From Agrobacterium vitis (GTDB lineage Bacteria > Pseudomonadota > Alphaproteobacteria > Rhizobiales > Rhizobiaceae), in NCBI RefSeq assembly GCF_037039395.1, contig NZ_CP146242.1, forward strand, positions 930,001-994,000: a stretch of 64,000 nucleotides of DNA. Direction: 5' to 3'. Below are positions 44,619-52,071 of this stretch, piece after piece. Below the pieces are notes generated by a model. That model saw nothing but the letters and a program-made list of their open reading frames with translations, was not told where the DNA came from and ran no database searches. The first letter of the stretch is position 1; each line of letters opens with the position of its first letter. The position numbers and the translations under genes were made by a program.

Positions 44619-46115
44619 TCACTTCATCGTTGGCATCACAAACTCAGCGCCATCTTTAATGCCGGAGGGCCAGCGGCTGGTGACAGTCTTGGTGCGGGTC
44701 CAGAACTTGATGGAGTCGGTACCATGCTGGTTGAGGTCGCCGAAGGAAGAAGCCTTCCAGCCGCCGAAGGAGTGATAGGCCAGCGGCACCGGAATGGGAA
44801 CGTTGATGCCGACCATGCCGATATTGATGCGGCTGGCGAAATCGCGGGCCGCATCGCCGTCGCGGGTATAGATGGCAACGCCATTGCCATATTCATGCTT
44901 CATCGGCAGATCGAGGGCTTCCTCATAGTTCTTGGCGCGTACCACCGAGAGAACCGGTCCGAAGATTTCGGTCTTGTAGATGTCCATATCAGGGGTAACG
45001 TTGTCGAACAGGCAGCCGCCGACGAAATTACCGTTTTCATAGCCCTGAAGCTTGAAGTCACGGCCATCGACAACCAGCTTGGCACCGGCTTCGACCCCAC
45101 TGTCGATCAGGCCCAGAATGCGGTCGCGGGCTTCCTTGGTAATGACAGGCCCCATATCGGCCTTGTCATCGGTATAAGGGCCAATACGCAGGCTCTCGAT
45201 CATCGGTGTCAGCTTGGCGATCAACCGGTCGGCGGTTTCATCACCAACAGGAACGGCCACCGAAATCGCCATGCAGCGCTCCCCGGCTGAACCGTAGCCC
45301 GCACCCATCAGCGCATTGGCGGCCTGATCCAGATCGGCATCGGGCATGATGATCATATGGTTCTTGGCGCCGCCGAAGCACTGGGCGCGCTTGCCGTTGG
45401 CCGCAGCCGTGCCATAGACATAACGGGCAATCGGCGTTGAGCCGACGAAGGAGATTGCGCCGATATCGGGATGGGTCAGCAGGCCATCGACAGCTGATTT
45501 GTCGCCATTGACGACGTTGAGAATGCCAGCAGGCAGGCCAGCTTCAATCATCAGTTCGGCAAGGCGCATCGGCACGGACGGATCGCGCTCGGAAGGCTTG
45601 AGGATAAAGGCATTGCCGCAGGCAATCGCCGGGGCAAACATCCACATCGGGATCATCGCTGGGAAATTGAACGGCGTAATGCCAGCGCCAATGCCGACAG
45701 CCTGACGGATGGAATACATATCAATATTCGGGCCGGCGCCTTCGGTAAATTCACTCTTCGACAGATGCGGAATGCCGATGACGAATTCGCAGACTTCCAG
45801 TCCGCGGACGATATCGCCCTTGGCGTCTTCAATGGTCTTGCCATGCTCGCGCGACAGCATTTCGGCCAGCTCATCCATATGGGTGTTGAGCAGTTCCACG
45901 AACTTCATGAACACGCGGGCGCGGCGCTGCGGATTGGTGGCAGCCCATTTCGGCTGGGCGGCCTTGGCGTTTTCCACCGCTGCGTTCAGCTCGTCTGCGC
46001 TGGCCAGCGCGATTTCGCCCTGCACTTCACCCGTGGCAGGGTTGAAAATCGGCTGCTTGCGTCCGGATGTGCCAGCCACGGCCTTGCCGCCGATGAAATG
46101 CCCGATCTGATACAT
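44619..46115 (-). CDS. mmsA: CoA-acylating methylmalonate-semialdehyde dehydrogenase
   Basis: 498 residues. Converts methylmalonate or malonate semialdehyde to propionyl- or acetyl-CoA in valine and inositol catabolism. Aldehyde dehydrogenase fold with FNFPAMIPMWMFAPAIACGN, LKPSERDPSVP, GAKNHMIIMPDAD and the catalytic Cys in GSAGERCMAISVAV, which with the lack of the usual general-base Glu is typical of MmsA. Divergent from the LysR gene at 46226. Usual length. Confidence 0.94.
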   Translation of the reverse strand: MYQIGHFIGGKAVAGTSGRKQPIFNPATGEVQGEIALASADELNAAVENAKAAQPKWAATNPQRRARVFMKFVELLNTHMDELAEMLSREHGKTIEDAKGDIVRGLEVCEFVIGIPHLSKSEFTEGAGPNIDMYSIRQAVGIGAGITPFNFPAMIPMWMFAPAIACGNAFILKPSERDPSVPMRLAELMIEAGLPAGILNVVNGDKSAVDGLLTHPDIGAISFVGSTPIARYVYGTAAANGKRAQCFGGAKNHMIIMPDADLDQAANALMGAGYGSAGERCMAISVAVPVGDETADRLIAKLTPMIESLRIGPYTDDKADMGPVITKEARDRILGLIDSGVEAGAKLVVDGRDFKLQGYENGNFVGGCLFDNVTPDMDIYKTEIFGPVLSVVRAKNYEEALDLPMKHEYGNGVAIYTRDGDAARDFASRINIGMVGINVPIPVPLAYHSFGGWKASSFGDLNQHGTDSIKFWTRTKTVTSRWPSGIKDGAEFVMPTMK

Positions 46116-46163
46116 GGGTGATCCTCCAGAATGTTTTTTGATGCCCCACTATTGCGCTTTAAA

Positions 46164-46204
46164 TTGCACAACGCAACGCGATGCTTTACGCATCCGTTGT
46201 GCAA
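46164..46204. promoter_or_regulatory. Nested inverted repeat in the mmsA-lysR gap
   Basis: Outer arms TTGCACAACG (46164-46173) and CGTTGTGCAA (46195-46204) are exact complements; inner GATGC/GCATC arms add symmetry. It fills the gap between two divergent starts and is a good operator candidate for the LysR protein. Confidence 0.6.
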
Positions 46205-46225
46205 AAATAGAGTAAAGGTCTGCCC

Positions 46226-47107
46226 ATGAACTGGGATGATGTGCGCATTTTTCTGGCTATCGCCCGCACCGGCCAGATACTCGCCGCCTCCCGCAGGCTG
46301 GGGCTGAACCATGCCACCCTGTCACGTCGGTTGACGGCGCTGGAGGATGCGCTGAAAACCCGGCTGTTCGTGCGCCGCACCAATGGCTGCGAGCTGACGG
46401 CGGAAGGCGAGACCTTCCTGACCTCCGCCGAGCGGATGGAAACCGAGATGCTGGAAGTACAGGCCCGCCTTGGCCGCACCGATGCCAAAGTGGCAGGCAC
46501 GGTACGGATTGGCGCGCCGGATGGGTTTGGGGTGTTCTTTCTGGCCTCCCGCCTTGGCGGATTGATCGAGCGACACCCGGAGCTGAAAATCCAGTTGGTG
46601 CCCGTGCCGCGCTCGTTTTCGCTCTCACAGCGCGAGGCCGATATTGCCGTAACGCTGGAGCGGCCCGATCAGGGCCGCCTCGTCTCGGCCCATCTGACCG
46701 ATTATACCTTGGCGCTTTACGCCTCGCGCAGCTACATCGCTGGCCATGGCCTGCCACAGACGGTGGAGGCGCTGAAAGACCATCTCCGCATTGGCTATGT
46801 GGAAGACCTGATCTTCACGCCATCGTTGAATTTTACCGGCGAAATCATGCGCAACTGGAACGCCAGCTTTGAGATTTCCTCCGCCATCGGCCAGACGGAA
46901 GCGGTGTTGGCGGGCGCTGGCATTGGTATTTTGCACAGCTACATCGCGCGACAGCATGATGACCTGGTCCGCATTCTGCCTGACATCACCTTGCACCGCG
47001 CCTATTGGACCACCTATCATGAGAGCCTGCGCGATCTGGCCCGTATTCGCACCGTCGTGGATTACCTCAGCGAGCGGGTCGATCAGGAGCGCGGTATCTT
47101 TTTATAG
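46226..47107 (+). CDS. LysR family transcriptional regulator
   Basis: 293 residues. HTH: MNWDDVRIFLAIARTGQILAAS start, SRRLGLNHATLSRRLTALED, KTRLFVRRTNGCELTAEGE; effector domain with IGAPDGFGVFFLASRLGGL. Divergent from mmsA, which it probably controls (inference from layout and the palindrome between them). The OsmC gene follows after 14 bases on the same strand and may share the transcript. Confidence 0.93.
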   Translation: MNWDDVRIFLAIARTGQILAASRRLGLNHATLSRRLTALEDALKTRLFVRRTNGCELTAEGETFLTSAERMETEMLEVQARLGRTDAKVAGTVRIGAPDGFGVFFLASRLGGLIERHPELKIQLVPVPRSFSLSQREADIAVTLERPDQGRLVSAHLTDYTLALYASRSYIAGHGLPQTVEALKDHLRIGYVEDLIFTPSLNFTGEIMRNWNASFEISSAIGQTEAVLAGAGIGILHSYIARQHDDLVRILPDITLHRAYWTTYHESLRDLARIRTVVDYLSERVDQERGIFL

Positions 47108-47121
47108 GTAGGATAAGCACC

Positions 47122-47550
47122 ATGGCCGAGATCAAGATGAAAGCCCGCCCGGTGGGCGCCACCGCTGTGATTGGCCGCACCGGTTTTCCGCAGATCACCT
47201 CGGCCACCGGCGGCGAACTGGCCATCGTTACCGGACCGTCGCAGCCGGGCTTCAACCCACTCGACCTGCTCTACGCCTCGCTGGCCGGTTGCCTGACAAT
47301 CAGTGCGCGCCTTGCCGCCAGCGAGATGGGGGTGATGGACAAGATCACCAGCATTACCGCCTCCGTTACCGGCGAAAAGGCAAAAGACGGCCTGTCTCGG
47401 GTCGCAAGGTTCGACATCACCCTGACCATCCAGGGCGATATTGGCGCCGAGATCCGCAAGGCGATTGCCGACCGGGCCGAGCACGAGATATGCACCGTCA
47501 GCAACACCCTTTCCAGCAGCCCGGAATTTGTGACCACAGTGCTGGATTAA
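47122..47550 (+). CDS. OsmC family protein
   Basis: 142 residues, OsmC/Ohr fold: GELAIVTGPSQPGFNPLDLLYASLAGCLTISARL carries the first conserved Cys after the LYASLAG helix, and EHEICTVSNTL carries the second. This suggests thiol-dependent peroxide reduction, though many OsmC-like members lack proven activity. ATG 47122 has weak ribosome site TAGGATAAG. Convergent with the DUF1007 gene, 9 bases apart. Confidence 0.88.
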   Translation: MAEIKMKARPVGATAVIGRTGFPQITSATGGELAIVTGPSQPGFNPLDLLYASLAGCLTISARLAASEMGVMDKITSITASVTGEKAKDGLSRVARFDITLTIQGDIGAEIRKAIADRAEHEICTVSNTLSSSPEFVTTVLD

Positions 47551-47559
47551 ACTGGTTCT

Positions 47560-48180
47560 TTATAAGGGAGAATCGCAGGTCAGGGTTATCCGCTCCGGCA
47601 CGACCAGACCGGCGAAATAGGCATGGGCGGGGTTTGGCGCGCGGCTGGTCCGGCATTGGCCACCATCGCCGCGAATTTGAAGCCCACCGGCCTCGGCCAA
47701 GCGGAACGCGGCGACATAATCCTTGTCCTTGACCTCCAGATCGAGGCTTTTACCGCGCAGGTCGACTGGTCCCGCCAGGCTGAAAGCAAAGGTGACAGTC
47801 ACGACATTCCCATGGATTTCAGCGGTAAAGCCCACCGGCTGCACGCGCGCCGCCTGCCTGCCATCCACCGACAATTCCGTGAAAAACCGCTTGCGGCCAA
47901 GATCGGCAATCAGCTTGTCGCGCAGGGCCGAGGCCTCTTCGGCGGTAAACTGGCTGTTGCGGTCTCGGTCATAGCGATCCAGCAGAACGCGGCTGTAATT
48001 GGCATCGAAGGACCAGCTTTCGCCGAGCCCCGTCAACACGCCACGGCGCATATCGAACAGAACCCTCAGCGTGATGGCGATATCGGGATGCGCCAGCACC
48101 GCAGAGGCGGGAAGCAGACCAAAAGCCAGCATGGCTGCAAGAGCGATCTTCCGGCGAAAGGCAGGTGGTAAACGGCTCAT
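47560..48180 (-). CDS. DUF1007 family exported protein
   Basis: 206 residues. Signal peptide (KIALAAMLAFGLLPASAVLA) then HPDIAITLRVLFD, GVLTGLGESWSFDANYSRVLLDRYDRDRN, an EF-hand-like acidic loop, and SLDLEVKDKDYVAAF. DUF1007 proteins accompany nickel/cobalt or zinc transport genes and are thought to handle periplasmic metal. The ATG overlaps the stop of the preceding membrane protein gene (ATGA). Third gene of the hupE operon. Confidence 0.85.
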   Translation of the reverse strand: MSRLPPAFRRKIALAAMLAFGLLPASAVLAHPDIAITLRVLFDMRRGVLTGLGESWSFDANYSRVLLDRYDRDRNSQFTAEEASALRDKLIADLGRKRFFTELSVDGRQAARVQPVGFTAEIHGNVVTVTFAFSLAGPVDLRGKSLDLEVKDKDYVAAFRLAEAGGLQIRGDGGQCRTSRAPNPAHAYFAGLVVPERITLTCDSPL

Positions 48181-48983
48181 GGCCCTCTCCCCTCGCCCAA
48201 ATCCGGCCCCAGCACCGGTCTTTGCGGACCATAGCGATCCAGTGATTTGAACAGGGGCTGAAAACCTGAAAAATCATCGCTGGCAGCCGGAGGCTCCGCG
48301 AAGGGCGGCGGGGTGAGTGTGGTCTGTTTCGAGGCCATGTAAGCGCCGCCATACAGCATGCCGATGGCAAGCAACCAGCTGCCATAAACCCGCGAGGCAA
48401 TTCTGGTCCAGGTGGCGGTGACGATACCGGCAACAAGAGCGGACACCAGCAACAGCCAAAGCGCGGCAGACAGCGCCAGGGGCAGATAGAGCCGGTCATG
48501 CAGGCTTGGATCGGAAAAAGAGATCGCCAGCGAAAGAGCCATCCCAAGCGCGGGCAACAACACCAGACCGGGCCAGAACCGCAGCGGCAATGGCAAAACC
48601 AGCATTACCCCCGCCAACAGGCAGGCCAAGGGGCCAACCAGAAAGAAATGGCTGGGCGCGGCCGGCAAAGGCGCCAGAAGCTGCATCCAGATATCGCGCC
48701 AGACAAAACCGGCGATAAGGCCTGCCACCAGCACCAGCAGAGCCAGCGGCAATCGCCGTCTCGGCAATTGTCCCAGGATGAAGCCGGTGCCGATCAAGGG
48801 CAGCAGACGTTCAATGGTAAACGTGGTCGATAGCAGCCAATGGTCCAGCGTCTCCTGGTCCAGCCAGGTCCACACTGCCGACGCGCATATCCCGATTGCT
48901 CCGAGCAGCGCCACTCCGATCAGCGCCACAGGGACGAGACCCGCCGTCAGATGACCAGCAAGGGGCATGCCCGGCTTTGCCAT
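48177..48983 (-). CDS. Multi-pass membrane protein, unknown, in hupE operon
   Basis: 268 residues from ATG 48983, which overlaps the hupE stop by one base (TGATG). At least six hydrophobic segments, for example LVPVALIGVALLGAIGICA, LPLALLVLVAGLIAGFVW, LACLLAGVMLVLPLPL and LWLLLVSALVAGIVTA. A single acidic, Pro-rich tail is cytoplasmic or periplasmic. No family recognised. Sandwiched between HupE and DUF1007 by overlapping frames, so very likely acts with them in metal transport (inference). Confidence 0.75.
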   Translation of the reverse strand: MAKPGMPLAGHLTAGLVPVALIGVALLGAIGICASAVWTWLDQETLDHWLLSTTFTIERLLPLIGTGFILGQLPRRRLPLALLVLVAGLIAGFVWRDIWMQLLAPLPAAPSHFFLVGPLACLLAGVMLVLPLPLRFWPGLVLLPALGMALSLAISFSDPSLHDRLYLPLALSAALWLLLVSALVAGIVTATWTRIASRVYGSWLLAIGMLYGGAYMASKQTTLTPPPFAEPPAASDDFSGFQPLFKSLDRYGPQRPVLGPDLGEGRGP

Positions 48984-49591
48984 CACGTCACAAGGAAATA
49001 AAGGCCGCCGATGGCAATCAGCCCGCCGGGAATACGGATCATCCGCTCGCCCAAGGCCCGCGACACACCAAGCCCAACGGCAATACCGGCCAGATGAATC
49101 AGGCCGGTGGCAATCACGAAGCCGATGGCAAAATCGGCGGGATCGGCGGCAATTGGCAATTCCGCGCCATGGGCATAGCCGTGGCAGATGGCAAACAGGC
49201 CGATGACCGTCAGCGCCAGCCATTCCGGCGGACGCCAGACGAGCGCAATCGCTGCGCCCAGCACGACGATGGAGAGCGCGATGCCGGTTTCAATCGCCGG
49301 CAACGGCACGCCGGCAATGCCGAGAATGCCACCCAGGACCATGATCAGCGGAAAGGTGATTGGCAGCGCCCAGACATTGCGGCCACCCAGTTGCGCGCCC
49401 CAGAGACCGACGGAAAACATCGCCAGAAGATGATCGGCACCCGACAGTGGATGCTCGAAGCCTTGCAGGAACCCACCGGAACCGCCCTGGACGATATGCG
49501 CCTCGGCCATGCCCGGCATCAAGGCGACAAGCAATGCGACAGAGGCAAGCCGCCCCGCACCGACGATCTGACGTTTAAAGTTTTCCCGCAT
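48983..49591 (-). CDS. HupE/UreJ family metal transporter (copy 1)
   Basis: 202 residues. Signal-like first helix (LASVALLVALMPGMAEAH), then family motif EHPLSGADHLLAMFSVGLWGAQLGG with metal-binding His-x4-Asp-His, WALPITFPLIMVLGG, and ICHGYAHGAELP with the second His pair. HupE/UreJ proteins carry nickel or cobalt. First gene of the three-gene minus-strand operon, divergent from a second HupE copy at 49842. No hydrogenase or urease genes are in the window. Confidence 0.92.
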   Translation of the reverse strand: MRENFKRQIVGAGRLASVALLVALMPGMAEAHIVQGGSGGFLQGFEHPLSGADHLLAMFSVGLWGAQLGGRNVWALPITFPLIMVLGGILGIAGVPLPAIETGIALSIVVLGAAIALVWRPPEWLALTVIGLFAICHGYAHGAELPIAADPADFAIGFVIATGLIHLAGIAVGLGVSRALGERMIRIPGGLIAIGGLYFLVT

Positions 49592-49671
49592 GTCCGATCT
49601 CCCGAATTGAATGCCTGCCCTGCTTCTCTGTCCTGCTCTAGCTTGGCTGCCACCTTATGCAGACTGTTTCT

Positions 49672-49690
49672 GCGACCAAATTGTGGTCGC
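49672..49690. promoter_or_regulatory. Inverted repeat in the divergent hupE-hupE gap
   Basis: GCGACC (49672-49677) and GGTCGC (49685-49690) with a seven-base loop, extended imperfectly by TTTC/GAAA. It lies between the two divergent HupE promoters and could bind a metal-responsive regulator. No cobalamin-riboswitch features were found. Confidence 0.35.
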
Positions 49691-49841
49691 GAAATGCATG
49701 GGACCCTGTTTGCACCTGATCAAACCAGAAAGAAAGCTTCGACGATAACAGCCAAACGTTGTCAGCGCTCTGACGGTCACTTATACCCCATATTTTCCAG
49801 CTACAGGCCAATCTTCCAAAAACGGCAAGGGCAAAGCGACA

Positions 49842-50510
49842 ATGACCCCATTTCGTCCAGGAAAAATCCCGGGCCATTTCCAAAAGCATTTTCTGAGACG
49901 TCTCAGGGCAATCAACGCATTACCCTTGCGCCTATCTATCGCCTTGCTGGGCTTTGCAGGCAGCGCCGCCCCAGCCTTTGCCCATGTTCTGGGCGGTCCG
50001 ATGGGCGGCTTCGGCAGCGGGTTCGAGCATCCATTGCTGGGCGCCGATCACTTCCTGGCCATGCTGGCGGTTGGTCTGTGGGGCGCGCAGATGGGTGGCC
50101 GCTCCGTCTGGACCCTGCCCGCCACCTTCCCGCTGATCATGTGCATCGGCGGCGTGATTGGCATGCTGGCCGACATTCCTGATCTGGTGATTTCCGGCGG
50201 CATAGCGCTGTCGCTACTGGCACTGGGCGCTGCCATCGCTGCCAACTGGAAAGCCCCCGAATTCGCCTCCCTGGCGATCATCGCGCTGTTTGCGCTGTTC
50301 CATGGCTATCCCCATGGCAAAATGGCCCCCAACGCCACCGACCCCGCCGCCTACACTGTCGGCTTCGTCGTCGCCACCGGCATGATCCACATCCTCGGCA
50401 TCGCCATCGGCTACGGCCTGGGGCGGCTCTATAACGGCATTGTGGTCCGCGCGCTGGGCGGGCTGATCGTGATTGCGGGGGTGTATTATCTCGTCACGGG
50501 ACAGATGTAG
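49842..50510 (+). CDS. HupE/UreJ family metal transporter (copy 2)
   Basis: 222 residues, same family and motifs: FEHPLLGADHFLAMLAVGLW, WTLPATFPLIMCIGG, LFHGYPHGKMAP and ATGMIHILGIAIGYGLG. Its N-terminus is longer and more basic than that of copy 1 (PGHFQKHFLRRLRAINALPL) before a signal-like helix ending APAFAHVLGG. The two copies are moderately diverged, not a recent duplicate. No partner gene on its own strand. Confidence 0.92.
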   Translation: MTPFRPGKIPGHFQKHFLRRLRAINALPLRLSIALLGFAGSAAPAFAHVLGGPMGGFGSGFEHPLLGADHFLAMLAVGLWGAQMGGRSVWTLPATFPLIMCIGGVIGMLADIPDLVISGGIALSLLALGAAIAANWKAPEFASLAIIALFALFHGYPHGKMAPNATDPAAYTVGFVVATGMIHILGIAIGYGLGRLYNGIVVRALGGLIVIAGVYYLVTGQM

Positions 50511-50664
50511 TGCTTTTGAAATTCTGTCGTTGAGGGCGGGCATCACGTCAGTGATGAGCTTGTTAATTACAGGTTAGAGTATGAATGAATTCTTTTCAGC
50601 TTACATGGTGCCGCCGATCTCTCCTCACATCAAGCTCATCTTAAGCTAATGCTGATGAATTTGG

Positions 50665-51039
50665 ATGGATGAAAGCGTAAACGTGTACAAATTCAAAAAG
50701 GTGATAAATGCGGCTGTTTTTTTCGTGGTACTGACTGCCTTAACAGGGACACCTGCATCAGCGTTAACCAGTGCAGAGCTTTTACAGTCCGATCAAAACT
50801 ACGCCAGAGGATATCTGTGGGGTGCACTGAATTCTTACTTACTTTTGGTTTCCCCTGAGGCTAACGGCGATAACGAGAAAACGCGTGCTAGCCGCCTCGA
50901 ATGCCTTCAAAACGCGAAGATCAACGACCGCACCTTCCATCAAGCGGTAATCGGTTACATCAACCTAAATCCGCGTGCCTTGACGGAAGACGCCGTGGGG
51001 CCAATGATTCGAACTCTCATTGAAATCTGTGAGAGATGA
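50665..51039 (+). CDS. Rap1a/Tai-like exported protein (orphan)
   Basis: 124 residues. Signal peptide (FKKVINAAVFFVVLTALTG, then PASA), then LTSAELLQSDQNYARGYLWG and the C-terminal half TFHQAVIGYINLNPRALTED ending LIEICER. Spacing and two cysteines fit the Rap1a/Tai fold, whose founding members protect against type VI peptidoglycan amidases; many relatives have no such link. No secretion or effector gene lies nearby. Base composition is lower in GC than the neighbours. Confidence 0.55.
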   Translation: MDESVNVYKFKKVINAAVFFVVLTALTGTPASALTSAELLQSDQNYARGYLWGALNSYLLLVSPEANGDNEKTRASRLECLQNAKINDRTFHQAVIGYINLNPRALTEDAVGPMIRTLIEICER

Positions 51040-51149
51040 CGGACTAACCTGCACCGATTATTTCGCAAAGACCGATATAGCCTCAACTCAGAAAGTCATG
51101 CCAATTTTCCGGCACGCACTAAGTGACTGATTCCCTAAAAGGAAAATGG

Positions 51150-51223
51150 TACGGTTGGGGGGTCTCGAACCTCCGACCTCAGGTGCCACAAACCTGCGCT
51201 CTAACCAACTGAGCTACAACCGC
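51150..51223 (-). tRNA. tRNA-His (GUG anticodon)
   Basis: On the minus strand: acceptor GCGGTTG with CAACCGT (first pair G-U), D-arm GCTC/GAGC, anticodon loop TTGTGGC with GTG, T-arm GGAGGTTCGAACCCCC. CCA is encoded (51147-51149). The base before G1 is T, so no G-1 is encoded, and position 73 is A. That combination is known for one branch of alphaproteobacteria. Confidence 0.96.
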
Positions 51224-51335
51224 ACATCAAGCGCTAGCGCTTTCGAGGGGTCACATACGGGGCATGGGAGAATTTTTCAAGCCCCTTTTTGCGCTTCCCC
51301 CGTTATTTACACATCACCGGCGGCGACGACAATAA

Positions 51336-51360
51336 AAAGGGCCGGACGAACCGACCCTTT
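51336..51360 (-). terminator. Intrinsic terminator after the phasin gene
   Basis: Stem AAAGGGCCGG/CCGACCCTTT (one G-U) with five-base loop, followed on the minus strand by a T-rich run. 29 bases after the phasin stop. Confidence 0.75.
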
Positions 51361-51388
51361 CATCTTCATCGATATGTGACCGAAAAGA

Positions 51389-51838
51389 TCAGGAGACCTT
51401 GAAGGTGGACATTGCCTTTTCAGCGGCTTCCTTGCCGGGCTTGGCCACGGTTTCGGCAACCTTCTTGACGGTTTCCTGCATGGTCTTGGCCTGCTCGACG
51501 GTGACTTCAGCCTGCTTGCGGATGAAGGCGGTCTGCAATTCGACCAGCTCGGCAACAGACTTGACGCCCATCAGGGCTTCCATGTGCGACAGGGACAGTT
51601 CGGCATTGGTGCGCAGGGCGTCGATAGCCTTGAGGCCAAGTTCCATGCTGCCGCTCTGGGCGCTCTGTAACGTGGCTTCAACCGTCTTGGTGGCGTCTTC
51701 GGCAGCGGCCTTCATCTTGGTATAGGCTTCCTTGGACTGGGCAGCGCCCTTTTCAGTGAAGTCGCGCAGGCTGTCGGAAATCTTTGCAGGGTCGAAAGCA
51801 GCGGCGGAGAAAGGGGTGGATTTCGAATTGGTAGCCAT
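51389..51838 (-). CDS. Phasin family protein
   Basis: 149 residues from ATG 51838 after an AAGGAG site. Phasins coat polyhydroxybutyrate granules and control their size. Entirely helical, Ala/Lys/Glu-rich: DSLRDFTEKGAAQSKEAYTK, ATLQSAQSGSMELGLKAID and SLSHMEALMGVKSVAELVEL are the family signature. No signal peptide. A perfect inverted repeat lies 71 bases upstream. No other PHB gene is in the window. Confidence 0.92.
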   Translation of the reverse strand: MATNSKSTPFSAAAFDPAKISDSLRDFTEKGAAQSKEAYTKMKAAAEDATKTVEATLQSAQSGSMELGLKAIDALRTNAELSLSHMEALMGVKSVAELVELQTAFIRKQAEVTVEQAKTMQETVKKVAETVAKPGKEAAEKAMSTFKVS

Positions 51839-51908
51839 GATGAACTCCTTGGGAGGGGCTGATCGTTGCAGCCCGGTTTTTTTCGATAGAGGGTATATAG
51901 CAGAACCT

Positions 51909-51943
51909 ATTGTGCGTTGCAATATTATGTTGCAACGCACAAT
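51909..51943. promoter_or_regulatory. Perfect 14-bp inverted repeat upstream of the phasin gene
   Basis: ATTGTGCGTTGCAA (51909-51922) and its exact complement (51930-51943), seven bases apart, upstream of the phasin start. Phasin promoters are commonly controlled by PhaR, and GC-TTGCA-type half sites are reported for it, so this is a plausible PhaR operator (inference). Confidence 0.6.
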
Positions 51944-52071
51944 AAAATAATTGCTCACATTAACCCTGTTTGGCGATAGAGGCGCTCTCCGCTGGACCCG
52001 GAGGGGGTGCGAAGTTATTAAAAATCTGTTAATTCAGAACAGTGCCGGCGAAAAAGCTCGACAGGTTGACC

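Noticed and set aside
49592..49841. Cobalamin riboswitch upstream of the hupE genes
   Set aside because: No B12-box-like sequence or suitable helices seen in the gap; only a small palindrome.
48896..50182. 428-codon plus-strand frame over the hupE region
   Set aside because: Low-complexity Gln/Arg/Pro text spanning two real genes of opposite strand.
50665..51039. Type VI secretion immunity locus
   Set aside because: No effector or secretion genes within the window; only fold-level similarity.
52042..52071. GTG start for the PdhS-like kinase
   Set aside because: The ATG at 52072 begins directly at the conserved N-terminus; the extra ten residues add nothing recognisable.
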